Source: SYIM01 sp041182885
GTDB taxonomy: Bacteria > Pseudomonadota > Gammaproteobacteria > Burkholderiales > Burkholderiaceae_E
Direction: 5' to 3'
Length of the DNA: 64,000 nucleotides
Assembly: GCA_049423065.1 (NCBI GenBank)
Contig: JBMSQB010000006.1
Coordinates: forward strand, 17,368-81,367
The position numbers and the translations under genes are program-made. A model generated the notes under the pieces. The model had not been told where the DNA came from. It worked only from the letters and a program-made list of their open reading frames with translations, and did not search any database. Position 1 is the stretch's first letter. Each line of letters begins with the position of its first letter. This document shows, in pieces, positions 42,831 to 51,907 of the stretch.

Positions 42831-43394
42831 TCAGCCTGCCTCGCGAAGCGGCGGCGCACCCTCAGGCGGCATGATCTGCCCGGTATTGAGAACGAACGCA
42901 ATCGTGGTGTAGTAGCCGCAGAGCCCAACCAGGTCGAGTACGCCCGCCCGGCCAAAGCGGCTTACGGCTTCTTCATAGACCGGGCCAGGGGCTGCGCCAC
43001 AACGGAACGTGCCCAACACGAAATCATGAATCACGCGCTGGTCGTCGTTCATGTCGTGCGGGATTTCATTTCTCTGAATGGCGCGGATGATGCCGTCGGG
43101 CAGATCAGTGCGGGTGCGCGCAATGCGTTCATGAGCGAACCATTCGTACTGGCAGGTCCAGTGTCGAGCGACGAGCAGAATGGCCAGTTCGATCAGCGCG
43201 GGCGAGAGGGTGGACCGAAAACGCAGATATTCGCCCACCTGCTCAAGAACATCGGTGAGGTCGGGGTTGTGAAGCAGCGCGAGAAAGGGACCGCGGACCG
43301 AGCCGCGAGGACCACCGGAAATTTTTGCCGCAATCTCCTTCTGGCGCGGCGTCAGCTGGTCGTCCGGGATTGCAGGAAAACGGGGTGTGCTCAC
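42831..43394 (-). CDS. Carboxymuconolactone decarboxylase (CMD/AhpD)-family protein
   Basis: This 187-residue all-alpha protein of the CMD/AhpD fold contains LAILLVARHWTCQYEWFAHE, where the usual CxxC thiol pair is reduced to a single Cys in this stretch. That argues against AhpD-like peroxidase activity and leaves a lactonase, decarboxylase or unknown role. GTG 43394 has GGAG seven bases upstream; a TTG at 43412 is the longer alternative. It is convergent with the FAH gene and divergent from a Bug receptor gene. Confidence 0.8.
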   Translation of the reverse strand: MSTPRFPAIPDDQLTPRQKEIAAKISGGPRGSVRGPFLALLHNPDLTDVLEQVGEYLRFRSTLSPALIELAILLVARHWTCQYEWFAHERIARTRTDLPDGIIRAIQRNEIPHDMNDDQRVIHDFVLGTFRCGAAPGPVYEEAVSRFGRAGVLDLVGLCGYYTTIAFVLNTGQIMPPEGAPPLREAG

Positions 43395-43535
43395 GATCGA
43401 TCTCCAGTTCAAGGTATTCCGATTCTAGCAACCATGAGCGCTTGACACTCTGCGGCATTGAGCGCGACGATGCGTGAGAAGCCGCAGGTTGTCCTCATCT
43501 CGACCGAATCGTTGTGGCCTGCCAGGGAGACTTTG

Positions 43536-44501
43536 ATGCGCGCGCTGATACTGGTTCTTGCGTCGTTCGGCCTGATCGCTGCCGCACCGGCGGCCCGATC
43601 GGATACCTTTCCGAGCGAAACCATTCGGATCATCGTGCCGTATGCGGCAGGCGGAATTGCCGACGTGCTGGCCCGTCTGGTCGGCGTACGGATGGAGTCC
43701 GCGTTTCGGCAACCGGTGATTGTGGAAAACAAGGCGGGTGCAAACGGCACCATTGCGCAGCAGTTCGTGGCGGGGGCCAAGCCCGATGGCTACACACTGC
43801 TGCTGGGCAACACCAGCACGCAGGTGGTCAACGCGCACCTGTACACCAAACTTCCGATCAACATTGCCAAGGCGTTTCAGCCCATCGGCCTGATCGCTGC
43901 TTCGCCAATGATGCTGGTGGTGTCCGCGTCGAGCCCAGCCGGCAATGTTGCCGATCTGCTGGCGGCTGCGCGTGCCAGCGCCGCACCGCTCAATTTTGGG
44001 TCGGCCGGCAACGGTTCGGCTTCACATCTGTCGCTGGTGCTGCTTGCAACCCAGGGCAAGGTCTCGCTCAATCATGTGCCCTACAAAGGCACGGCACAGA
44101 TCGCCCCTGACCTGATCGGGGGGCGGCTCGATGCCTACTTTGATGTACCGATCACAGCCATGCCGCTCCTCAAGTCGGGCAAGCTGAAGGCAATTGGCGT
44201 GGCAAGCCGTGATTCTCAACCCGCGCTTCCTGGTGTGGCGCCGATTGCGGCAACGCTGCCCGGCTTCGAAATGACCACGTGGCTTGGATTGTTCGGCCCG
44301 GCCGGTGTTCCGAAGGAGCGCGTCGACCGGCTGAACCGTACGCTCGCGACCATCCTGTCCGAACCCGCACTCCGTCAGCAACTGATCGACCAGGGAAACG
44401 AAGTCCGTCCCGGTACCGCGGCAGAATTCGAATCGTTCATCGCGAGCGAGATGACCCGCATTGGTGAGGTGATTCGCGCTGCGGGCATCAAACTCGACTG
44501 A
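43536..44501 (+). CDS. Orphan Bug/TctC-family receptor
   Basis: This 321-residue periplasmic receptor has a signal peptide ending near AARSD and the family start FPSETIRIIVPYAAGGIADVL. ATG 43536 follows GGGAGA; the frame extends upstream to 43458 without support. It has no tctA or tctB neighbours. It may use membrane subunits encoded elsewhere or act as a sensor. The next gene, a VOC protein, is 40 bases away and may be cotranscribed. Confidence 0.9.
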   Translation: MRALILVLASFGLIAAAPAARSDTFPSETIRIIVPYAAGGIADVLARLVGVRMESAFRQPVIVENKAGANGTIAQQFVAGAKPDGYTLLLGNTSTQVVNAHLYTKLPINIAKAFQPIGLIAASPMMLVVSASSPAGNVADLLAAARASAAPLNFGSAGNGSASHLSLVLLATQGKVSLNHVPYKGTAQIAPDLIGGRLDAYFDVPITAMPLLKSGKLKAIGVASRDSQPALPGVAPIAATLPGFEMTTWLGLFGPAGVPKERVDRLNRTLATILSEPALRQQLIDQGNEVRPGTAAEFESFIASEMTRIGEVIRAAGIKLD

Positions 44502-44541
44502 TATTGCTGTCCCGATCAAGCCCTCACCCAAGGACGACCCG

Positions 44542-44958
44542 ATGGCCCGCATCCGTCATATCGCCATTGCCACGCAGGACCCCGACAAGGCACTTGAGTT
44601 CTATTCCAACACCTTTGGTTTCAGAAAGCTGAAGGCGCTCGACAACGAGCGCGCGCGCGGCTACATGGTGACCGACGGTTCGATCAACATCGTGCTGCTC
44701 AAATTCAAGACCGACCAGCTGGGCAAGGGCATGGACTACGTGGGGTTGCACCACTTCGGCGTCTACACCGATGACGCAGACGATGTTGTGGAGCGCGTGT
44801 TTTCCAACGGGGGCGAGCAGTACATCGACGAGATGGAACTCAAGCCCGTGGATGACGGCAAATACCGTCGCCCCGACAAATTCCGCGGCTTCGAGGGCAT
44901 GGTGTTCGATGTTGCCGATGCCCCCTGGCCGGGCACCCGCGAATACGACGAAAAGTAG
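44542..44958 (+). CDS. VOC (glyoxalase/extradiol) superfamily protein
   Basis: This 138-residue single-module VOC protein has metal-site-like residues: IRHIAIATQDPDKALEFY near the start (H6), LHHFGVYTDD in the middle and a C-terminal glutamate in RGFEGMVFDVAD. Possible roles are lyase, isomerase or dioxygenase; the exact reaction is unknown. AAGGA precedes the ATG. It follows an orphan Bug receptor and resembles the second VOC gene at 61303. Confidence 0.86.
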   Translation: MARIRHIAIATQDPDKALEFYSNTFGFRKLKALDNERARGYMVTDGSINIVLLKFKTDQLGKGMDYVGLHHFGVYTDDADDVVERVFSNGGEQYIDEMELKPVDDGKYRRPDKFRGFEGMVFDVADAPWPGTREYDEK

Positions 44959-44970
44959 ACCCTGGGGCGT

Positions 44971-47172
44971 CTAGCGCGCAAGCGGATCAGGTCTTACCTG
45001 AATCTGAACCGCGCGTGGCCGCGAGCCTTTTCCGCCCTCCATGAGCCAGGGCGTGCGGTCGCCGCTCGTGCTCCAGAGTCCGCGCCCCTTCCAGCCGGCG
45101 GCGGGGTCGTCGATTCGGCCGTCCATTCCCTTGGCGTAAAACCCCATCGGGTAGGGGATCCGCAGGCTCACCATCTTGCCGTCCTTGAAGGCGACAAAGC
45201 CGTCGTTCAGATTGGCGGTTGAGATCGGAACATTCGGTCCAAGACCCAGCGTGTTGTGATGATCCACCCAGGTGTAGTAACTGGCCTCCGCGCTGCTGTC
45301 GGGTACTCCATCAAAGCCCGGTCCGGGGTATCGGTGCAGGGACCAGCCTTCGGGGCAGTGGTCACCGGTGGCGGATGGCCCGTTCAAGGAGCCCTTGCAA
45401 AGGCGACGGTCGAACCGACCGAGGTGTCCGCTGGACATGGAAGCCCACAGCACGCCGTCCAGATCAATATCGCCGCCGCGGATGCCGAGCGCCTCTTTGG
45501 GAATTGCGTAGAACTCGCTCAATCGGGTGACCGGGTCAAATCGCAGAAAGCCGGCGCGGCCTGCAAACGTACCGCTTGAATACCAGATCGAGCCATCTCG
45601 AGGATGGGGCATGACTGCATAGGGCCCGGATCCGGGATTGAAGCGGGTGTCGCGCGCGCTGTCTGCGGGTTTGCCCGGTTCGGTCCATTCGTCGAGTTTG
45701 CCGTTGCCGTTGGTGTCAAGAACGAACGGGGCCCATCCTTGCGCGGCTGCGGCATCTCCGGTTTCGTCATAGTGGCGGGTGTTGATCCAGCCCGCCACCT
45801 GGCCGGTGCCGCTGAACCAGAGTGTGTGTGCGGCGTCGTAACCAAACTGCGGATGGTGGGTGCCGAAACAGGTGTCGAGAAAATGATATTTGCCGGTCTT
45901 CGGATCAAGCATCGCAACTTGTCGGGAAGACTGCTGCAGGGGAAACACCTTCGCTGACGGATGCGAGGAGCCTGATTTGCAGAAATCAGGGTTGGGCTGC
46001 GCCCGAACCGATGCAGCCATCCAGAGGCGACCCTGATGATCGAACATCGCGTTGTGATTGTTGGCTCGGGTGTCCCAGAGAATGCGCTCACCCCAGTAGG
46101 GAGAGGGCTGCATCGGCTCCACCGCTCCCGCGTGACCAGGACCCAGCGAAACCGGCATGTGCGGATCGCGCACCGGCATCCTGTAGGTGGTGACCTCATG
46201 CGTCTTCGGATTCAGAATCGGCATGTTGTCGGTGCTGTACTCGGGAGACCCGTAGAGTAGGCCCCATGCGTTGACGGTGGGCTTGCGGCGATCGGAGGAA
46301 ATCAGATCGTGCAGATATTTGTCGGGGTCAGACCACTCCCAGGAGGTGATGACGATGTTCCGCTCTACACCCTGCGGGCGCTCCGGACGATGCTTCGGTA
46401 ATTCGCCCCTAGCGATACGGTCTGTCCAGTCGCCGAAATAACGGAAAGGCGCGCCGCCAAACTGGCCGGCGATGCGCAGCGTCATCGAGTGTCCCGACTG
46501 ACCCGACTGAATCCGCCTGACCCATGCTTCCTGACCCGATGCGAAGTGCCCCAGCTGCGCGGGGATGGTCCGGGTGGAGGCCTGGCCGAGCTGATGACAG
46601 CCGATGCAGTCGACGTTGTTCATCTGCCGCAACCAGTCGCCGCGGCTGATCTGTTTCGGGATATCGGTGGATCCGCCAAACGCTTCGGGCGGCGGAATCT
46701 TCATCATGGTGTACCAGTAGATTGCCGGGTAGTAGTGGGCGGCTGACGCTGCGTCGGGCGCGGGAACGGCTCGAAGGTGAAGTGTTTGCCCCGGTTTGGC
46801 GGTCAGCCTGGGCGAGTCGACCAGACCGTATCCCCTCACCCAGACCGAATAGTTGGCTACCGGCAAATCGGGCAGCAGATATCGGCCGTGATCGTCGGTG
46901 ACCACGATTCGTGTGAAGCGGGTGGGCAGGTCGGAGGTTTCCGCGATCACCCAGACGCCGGCCTCGGGTCCGGCAGCCCCAGTGACCACACCTGCTATGT
47001 CGGCAGGGCCTGGCGACCCTGCGCTCGGGGTCGTTGCAGTGCCGGCATTCTGCGACCATGCGAAACCGGTGTGCAGCGCGATCCAGACGAGGCTGATGAT
47101 CAGGAGCGTCGGGAGAATTCTCGCGCCCGGCAGTTGCCGGGACAATCCGCTTGCATCGTGATCTCGATTCAT
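44971..47172 (-). CDS. Large secreted protein with carboxypeptidase-regulatory-like domain, one haem c motif and propeller-like region
   Basis: This 733-residue protein has an N-terminal membrane/signal segment at about 19-40. Residues 55-135 form a CarboxypepD_reg-like beta-sandwich (DDHGRYLLPDLPVANYSVWV). A single haem c motif CIGCH is at 189-193. From about 300 on, repeated motifs such as WDTRANNHNAMFDHQGRLW and GTHHPQFGYDAAHTLWFSGT suggest a beta-propeller like streptogramin/virginiamycin lyases. DTNGNGKLDEW at 486-496 resembles an EF-hand loop. I do not recognise the exact enzyme. A periplasmic oxidoreductase or lyase is plausible. It is convergent with the VOC gene and divergent from the aldolase. 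Confidence 0.75.
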   Translation of the reverse strand: MNRDHDASGLSRQLPGARILPTLLIISLVWIALHTGFAWSQNAGTATTPSAGSPGPADIAGVVTGAAGPEAGVWVIAETSDLPTRFTRIVVTDDHGRYLLPDLPVANYSVWVRGYGLVDSPRLTAKPGQTLHLRAVPAPDAASAAHYYPAIYWYTMMKIPPPEAFGGSTDIPKQISRGDWLRQMNNVDCIGCHQLGQASTRTIPAQLGHFASGQEAWVRRIQSGQSGHSMTLRIAGQFGGAPFRYFGDWTDRIARGELPKHRPERPQGVERNIVITSWEWSDPDKYLHDLISSDRRKPTVNAWGLLYGSPEYSTDNMPILNPKTHEVTTYRMPVRDPHMPVSLGPGHAGAVEPMQPSPYWGERILWDTRANNHNAMFDHQGRLWMAASVRAQPNPDFCKSGSSHPSAKVFPLQQSSRQVAMLDPKTGKYHFLDTCFGTHHPQFGYDAAHTLWFSGTGQVAGWINTRHYDETGDAAAAQGWAPFVLDTNGNGKLDEWTEPGKPADSARDTRFNPGSGPYAVMPHPRDGSIWYSSGTFAGRAGFLRFDPVTRLSEFYAIPKEALGIRGGDIDLDGVLWASMSSGHLGRFDRRLCKGSLNGPSATGDHCPEGWSLHRYPGPGFDGVPDSSAEASYYTWVDHHNTLGLGPNVPISTANLNDGFVAFKDGKMVSLRIPYPMGFYAKGMDGRIDDPAAGWKGRGLWSTSGDRTPWLMEGGKGSRPRAVQIQVRPDPLAR

Positions 47173-47295
47173 TGCAGCCTCGCGCCCCGAATGATGGTGT
47201 GTCGATCGTGGACATGCATGCCTGCGTCGTCAAGCCTCAAGCTGCTACGATCGGAACAGGTGCTGCAGCCATCGACACTCTGACCGGAGCCGCAT

Positions 47296-48060
47296 ATGGA
47301 ACTTCCCCGTAATACCTTCAAGCACGCGCTCGCTGCGGGTAGCCCGCAGATCGGCCTGTGGTCCACGCTGTCATCCAGTCTTACGGTGGAGTTGCTCGCC
47401 GGCGCAGGCTTCGACTGGATGCTGCTCGACATGGAGCATTCACCCAACGATCTGGAGTCGCTCTTTTGCCAGCTGCAGGCCGCCCAGCCCTATCCCACGC
47501 ATGCCGTGGTACGGGTGCCCTGGAACGACGCCGTCATGCTGAAGCGGGTGCTCGATATCGGCGCCCAGTCGGTGCTTGTACCCATGATCGACAACGCCGA
47601 ACAGGCGAGGGCGGCGGTGGCTGCAATGCGTTATCCGCCACGTGGCATTCGCGGGGTGGGGGGCACCACGCGCGCCACGCGTTGGGGGCGTATCCAGAAT
47701 TATCCGCAGCGTGCGGAGTCTGAGCTGTGCATCCTGCTGCAGGTGGAGACCGTGACATCGCTGGACCAGATCGAAGCAATCGCTGCAGTGGACGGGGTGG
47801 ACGGCATTTTCGTGGGACCCGCCGATTTGCACGCATCGTTCGGGCATGTGGGCGAGCGCCACCACCCCGACGTCTGGCCGAAAATTGAAGAGGCAATCCG
47901 GCGCATTCGAGCCGCGGGACGGGCGCCAGGCTTTCTGACCTCGCACGAACAGGACGCGCGGCGCATTCTCGAGATTGGCGGGCAGTTTGTGGCCGTGGGC
48001 TCGGACGCGTCGCTGCTTGCCTCGGCCGCGGATTCCCTCAAAAAACGCTTCCTTGGCTGA
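47296..48060 (+). CDS. HpcH/HpaI-family aldolase
   Basis: This 254-residue TIM-barrel class II aldolase splits or makes 2-keto-4-hydroxy acids with a divalent metal. MLLDMEHSPNDLESL and DGIFVGPADLHASFGH are family signatures; RGIRGVGGTTRATRWG is the substrate loop. Family members act in 4-hydroxyphenylacetate, glucarate or sugar-acid breakdown and release pyruvate. GGAG precedes the ATG. It stands alone between the haem c protein and the SnoaL-like gene. Confidence 0.92.
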   Translation: MELPRNTFKHALAAGSPQIGLWSTLSSSLTVELLAGAGFDWMLLDMEHSPNDLESLFCQLQAAQPYPTHAVVRVPWNDAVMLKRVLDIGAQSVLVPMIDNAEQARAAVAAMRYPPRGIRGVGGTTRATRWGRIQNYPQRAESELCILLQVETVTSLDQIEAIAAVDGVDGIFVGPADLHASFGHVGERHHPDVWPKIEEAIRRIRAAGRAPGFLTSHEQDARRILEIGGQFVAVGSDASLLASAADSLKKRFLG

Positions 48061-48081
48061 ACGGCGCGCGGCGGGTCAGCG

Positions 48082-48672
48082 CTAGCGGCGGTTCAGCCAG
48101 GTGGTGCAGGCCTCGTAGAGCGCCTGTTGCGCGGGCGAGTTGTGTTCGATCAGGTCGGGCGTGATGCGCGCGCCCCCTTGCGACTGCACATAGGCGATAT
48201 GCCGGTAAGCGCGCGGCAGCGTGGCAAGCCTTGAGGAATCCAGCTTGAGGCTTGCCTGGGGGTCGACCGGATCAAGACGGTCTTTCTCGTGAATGGGGTC
48301 GCGCTGCACGATTCGCCATTCCCCTTGAGCGCAGACGAGCCGGTCAAAAAACCGACCCCATGCCGTGATGTCGACGTCAACCCCGTCGACCTGTGCGCGC
48401 AACAGAAGCGTCATGCGGGTTTCAGCCAACGCGCGATCGCCGTTCACCCTGACGGTGGTGCCGCCCAGCGCGTGCTGCGCGAGCGGCGCGTTCGGGTTGG
48501 AGGCCGAGCGGATGGACGCCTCGATGAATTCCTCGGCCGTGCCCTCCATCCAGGTGGTCCGAACCCGCGCGCCTGGCCAATAGCAGGTGCGAAGCAGGTC
48601 CCACTGCCGGGTGTCGCGCCAGAGTGCCCAGGCGCGAATCAACCGCTCGATGCTCTGTGCGTCGTCACTCAC
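48082..48672 (-). CDS. SnoaL/NTF2-like fold protein
   Basis: This 196-residue protein has an N-terminal NTF2-like cone (about 5-140) with IERLIRAWALWRDTRQWDLL and WGRFFDRLVCAQGEWRIVQRD. Such folds serve as ring-hydroxylase beta subunits, isomerases or dehydratases. GTG 48672 is preferred, overlapping the Bug stop by eight bases. A longer start at 48774 lies deep inside the Bug gene. The substrate is unknown. It is the last gene after a small membrane protein and an orphan Bug receptor. Confidence 0.78.
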   Translation of the reverse strand: MSDDAQSIERLIRAWALWRDTRQWDLLRTCYWPGARVRTTWMEGTAEEFIEASIRSASNPNAPLAQHALGGTTVRVNGDRALAETRMTLLLRAQVDGVDVDITAWGRFFDRLVCAQGEWRIVQRDPIHEKDRLDPVDPQASLKLDSSRLATLPRAYRHIAYVQSQGGARITPDLIEHNSPAQQALYEACTTWLNRR

Positions 48673-49639
48673 CGCTGATCCCCGCTTCTCTGAGGAAAGT
48701 GGGCCAGCGCTCGGCTTCGGCGCGGACGAACTGCTCGGTGCTGGCAGCATCCTGGTCGAGCATGCGCCAGCCACCGTCCTCCAGGCGCTTGCGAAGATCG
48801 GGCTGGGCCACCACCCGGCTCATCGCCTCACGAAGCCGATTGACCGCGGCCGGCGGGGTCCGGGCCGGGGCGAAGATGCCCAGCCAGCTTTCGAGCACCA
48901 TGCCCGGCAGCCCCGCCTCGGTGGCGGTGGGCACACCCGGCAGCGACTTGTCGCGCTGCGAGCCCGAGGTGGCAATCGGCTTGATCCGGCCTGCCTCGAT
49001 GAGCGGTTGCGCGGTCGTGGTGTTGTCAAAGAAGAGATCGACGCGACCGCCGACCAGGTCGGTGTAGGCGGCCTGCGCGCCCTTGTAGGGGATCTCGACC
49101 ATCTGGATGTTGCCCAGACGTCGCAGCATGACCGCTGCCACGTGCTGGCCCGAGCCCGTGCCGCCGGTTGCCATGTTGAGTTTGCCGGGGTTTGCGCGAG
49201 CGTAGGCGAGCAGTTCGGCGAGCGTGCTCTGGGGCAGATCCCGGCGTGCAACCAGGCAGTAACTGAAACTTGCGACCAGGGTGATCGGGATGAAATCGGT
49301 GGCCGGGTTGTATTGCGGATTCTTGTAGAGCCCGGCGTTGAGCGCCATGTTGGCGAGCCCGCCCACCACCAGTGTGTAGCCGTCGGGGGCAGCAGCAGCA
49401 GCCACCTGGGTGCCCACCAGGGTTCCGCCTCCGGTCCGGTTTTCAACCACCACGCCTACGCCAAGTTCGGGTGACAGACGCTCGGCGACCAGGCGCCCAA
49501 GGTTGTCGTAACCGCCGCCCGGGGTGGTGGGAACGATGATGCGGACAGGGCGGCTGGGGTAGGCCTGGGCGTACAGCCACGGGCTTGCGAGCGCAGATGC
49601 CGATCCGATCACGACGGAACGTCGCGCCTGGTTGGGCAT
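48665..49639 (-). CDS. Orphan Bug/TctC-family receptor
   Basis: This 324-residue periplasmic receptor has a signal region MPNQARRSVVIGSASALASP and the mature motif YPSRPVRIIVPTTPGGGYD. It carries the typical Bug C-terminal region. GGAGAC is just upstream of the ATG. There are no tctA/tctB genes beside it. It sits between a 43-residue membrane protein (87 bases upstream) and the SnoaL-like gene that overlaps its end. Confidence 0.92.
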   Translation of the reverse strand: MPNQARRSVVIGSASALASPWLYAQAYPSRPVRIIVPTTPGGGYDNLGRLVAERLSPELGVGVVVENRTGGGTLVGTQVAAAAAPDGYTLVVGGLANMALNAGLYKNPQYNPATDFIPITLVASFSYCLVARRDLPQSTLAELLAYARANPGKLNMATGGTGSGQHVAAVMLRRLGNIQMVEIPYKGAQAAYTDLVGGRVDLFFDNTTTAQPLIEAGRIKPIATSGSQRDKSLPGVPTATEAGLPGMVLESWLGIFAPARTPPAAVNRLREAMSRVVAQPDLRKRLEDGGWRMLDQDAASTEQFVRAEAERWPTFLREAGISGE

Positions 49640-49726
49640 GTCGGTCTCCTGTTGGCGGATGAGGCCAACAGTCTAGCGGCTTTGCTCGCCGGTGACCCGG
49701 CGTGTCTCGTGTTCAGCCGGGCGCGG

Positions 49727-49858
49727 TCAGACAAGGCCCAGCGATTGCATCCAGGTGATCGGGAAAAACATCAGTATCAGCCCGCCAGCGAGCGTCACCG
49801 TCAGAATTTCCGAGGTCACAATCATCAGTGCGCGCGAGAGACGTTTTACATCTTGCAT
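49727..49858 (-). CDS. Small single-span membrane protein, 43 residues
   Basis: A complete small frame starts at ATG 49858 with GGAGGA seven bases upstream, a strong ribosome site. It encodes a short basic N-terminus (MQDVKRLSRA), one hydrophobic segment with ILTVTLAGGLILMFF, and a short tail. It precedes an orphan Bug receptor gene on the same strand and may be cotranscribed with it. I do not recognise a family. It could be a small accessory subunit or a regulator of the Bug system; the reading frame itself is the main evidence. Confidence 0.7.
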   Translation of the reverse strand: MQDVKRLSRALMIVTSEILTVTLAGGLILMFFPITWMQSLGLV

Positions 49859-50146
49859 GATCGTCCTCCAATGGGACTTGCGATGCTTCGTACCCGGCCG
49901 GAAGTCGGGCGGGTGACGCTGTTACGCAACCTGCGTGCCAGGCGAACTGTCGGCGGGCCGTCAATGGGCGCGACTCGCTGACGGGCAGCAACCCGGAGGC
50001 TGCCCTTGGCTGCGCTGTCCGCGGACTGGTCAGCGCCTGGCGCGAGCCAAGTGCGGTGGCGCATTGCTCCCCGGCTCGGCTACCATCACCGCTGGCACTC
50101 GCCGGGTGCTGATGCCCGAAATCGCCTGTTGCACGGAGGAAATAAC

Positions 50147-51118
50147 GTGTCATTCGTTCCAAGACTCATCGCCGCATTGGTGTTGCTCGCGGCTGCGTCG
50201 CCCGGATTCGCCGACCCCGCCTTTCCGGCCAAACCGATCACGATCGTGGTGCCATTTCCGCCGGGCGGATCCACAGACCGGGTCACACGGCTGATCACGC
50301 AGAAGCTGTCCGAGCACACGGGTCAACCGAGCATCGTGCAAAACCGGCCAGGCGCCGCGGGAGCGATTGCTGCGCAGGCTGTTCTCTCGCAGCCAGCCGA
50401 CGGCTACACCGTGTTCGTAGGCCACGTCGGCACCCACGCCATCGATCCGCACCTCAATACGCAGGTCGGGTTCGACGCGAACCGTGATTTCCGGCCCGTC
50501 ACCTCGTTTTTTTCATTCCACAGCATCCTGGTCGTCCCAGCGTCGCTGCCGGCCAACAACGTGAAGGAACTGATTGCGCTCGCCAAGTCGCGCCAGGGTG
50601 GACTCACCTTCGCGTCGCAGGGCACCGGGACAGCCGGTCATTTCCTGGGCGAAATGTTTCAGCAGGTGGCTGGTGCGCCGATGGTGCATGTGCCAATGAA
50701 AGGGGCGGCGCAGGCAGTGACCGAGACGGTGGGGGGCAGGATCGACGTGCTGTTTTCGTCGTACCTGTCGGCCCAGGCATTTTTGAAGGAGGGCCGCCTG
50801 AAGGCGCTTGCCTATGCGGGACCGAAACGCTCCGCCATGCTGCCGGAGGTGCCAACGCTGGCCGAGCTCGGTATTCGCGATGTCGAATACGACCAGTGGT
50901 TCGGCTTCTTCGTTCCGGTGAAGGTTCCCGACGCGGTGGTGGCGCGGTTGAACGCTGAACTGGTTCGGGCCGCGCGTTCACCCGAGGTGACCGGCTCGAT
51001 CGGCGGCCAGGACGCACATATCGTCACCTCCACACCCGAGGGCATGGCCCAGCAGATCGCCGCCGACCATCGCCGCTACGGCGAGGTGGTCAAGCGCCTG
51101 GGAAGTCAGATCCGATAG
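50147..51118 (+). CDS. Orphan Bug/TctC-family receptor
   Basis: This 323-residue periplasmic receptor starts at GTG 50147 with GGAGG seven bases upstream. The signal peptide is VPRLIAALVLLAAASPGFA, then FPAKPITIVVPFPPGGSTDR. The frame extends upstream without support. It is 54 bases from an HDO-fold protein and an SDR in the same direction, so the receptor probably serves their pathway. No transport membrane subunits are nearby. Confidence 0.92.
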   Translation: MSFVPRLIAALVLLAAASPGFADPAFPAKPITIVVPFPPGGSTDRVTRLITQKLSEHTGQPSIVQNRPGAAGAIAAQAVLSQPADGYTVFVGHVGTHAIDPHLNTQVGFDANRDFRPVTSFFSFHSILVVPASLPANNVKELIALAKSRQGGLTFASQGTGTAGHFLGEMFQQVAGAPMVHVPMKGAAQAVTETVGGRIDVLFSSYLSAQAFLKEGRLKALAYAGPKRSAMLPEVPTLAELGIRDVEYDQWFGFFVPVKVPDAVVARLNAELVRAARSPEVTGSIGGQDAHIVTSTPEGMAQQIAADHRRYGEVVKRLGSQIR

Positions 51119-51172
51119 GACTGGCGGGCATACGAGCCACCCGATCGAACTGTCAAGCGATGAAGGATGCAA

Positions 51173-51904
51173 ATGGATAAATCGATGAACCGACAAGCGT
51201 TTTCGAAAGCGCTCGTTGCCGCCCGTACGCAGCGCCATTCGGGCGCGCATCCATTTTCACTTGCCTGGGCCGATGGCAGGCTGACGCGCGCCCAGCTCGG
51301 GTTCTGGGCAATTCAGCACTACTACTACATCGAACTCATCCCGCAACAGTTTGGCCACTTCTTCTGCCGGCTGCCCGATCTCGACGCAAGACGGCACATG
51401 CTGGAAAACCTGATCGGTGAAGAAGTACCCGACCAGCCCGGCAAGCGTCATCCTGATCTTCTGCTTCGCTTCGCGCAGGCTTGCGGCGTATCGCCGCGCC
51501 GGGTTCGCGAGGCTGCTGATCGCGGCGAGATTCTCCCCGGCACGCGCGCGATGCGCAGCTGGGTCTACGAGCTGGTGGCGTTTCGCGAACTCGCAGAGGC
51601 TGCGGCCGGCATCATGGTTGCGCTGGAGGGGCAGACTCCAACACTCTATCCTCGCTATGTCGATGCGTGCCGGGCGATGGGCATGAGCGATGACGACCTC
51701 GAGTTCTTCCAGGTTCATATCGATAACGACACCCATCACGAGGGCGAAGGCCTGGAGATCACCTATCGGTATGCGCACACGCCTGCGCTGCAGCGGAAGG
51801 CGGTGGCAGCGGTCGCGGCGTCAGCCCGTCAGCGGCTTGCCATGCTTGATGGCATCTGGGGCGCGATCGAAACGGGCGAATGGAAGCCGCGTCGGGGAGC
51901 CTGA
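51173..51904 (+). CDS. TenA/PqqC-like haem-oxygenase-fold (HDO) protein, probable diiron oxidase
   Basis: This 243-residue all-helical protein belongs to the TenA/PqqC/CADD group. Candidate diiron ligands are E84 and H93 (GEEVPDQPGKRH), E152 (LEGQTP), and H182-x3-D186-x2-H189 in HIDNDTHH. That last spacing matches CADD-type diiron oxidases, not cofactorless PqqC. ATG 51173 has GAAGG upstream; ATG 51167 is too close to it. It is three bases before an SDR gene. The reaction is unknown; oxidative cleavage or desaturation is plausible. It is not a PQQ synthesis enzyme by context. Confidence 0.78.
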   Translation: MDKSMNRQAFSKALVAARTQRHSGAHPFSLAWADGRLTRAQLGFWAIQHYYYIELIPQQFGHFFCRLPDLDARRHMLENLIGEEVPDQPGKRHPDLLLRFAQACGVSPRRVREAADRGEILPGTRAMRSWVYELVAFRELAEAAAGIMVALEGQTPTLYPRYVDACRAMGMSDDDLEFFQVHIDNDTHHEGEGLEITYRYAHTPALQRKAVAAVAASARQRLAMLDGIWGAIETGEWKPRRGA

Positions 51905-51907
51905 TCC

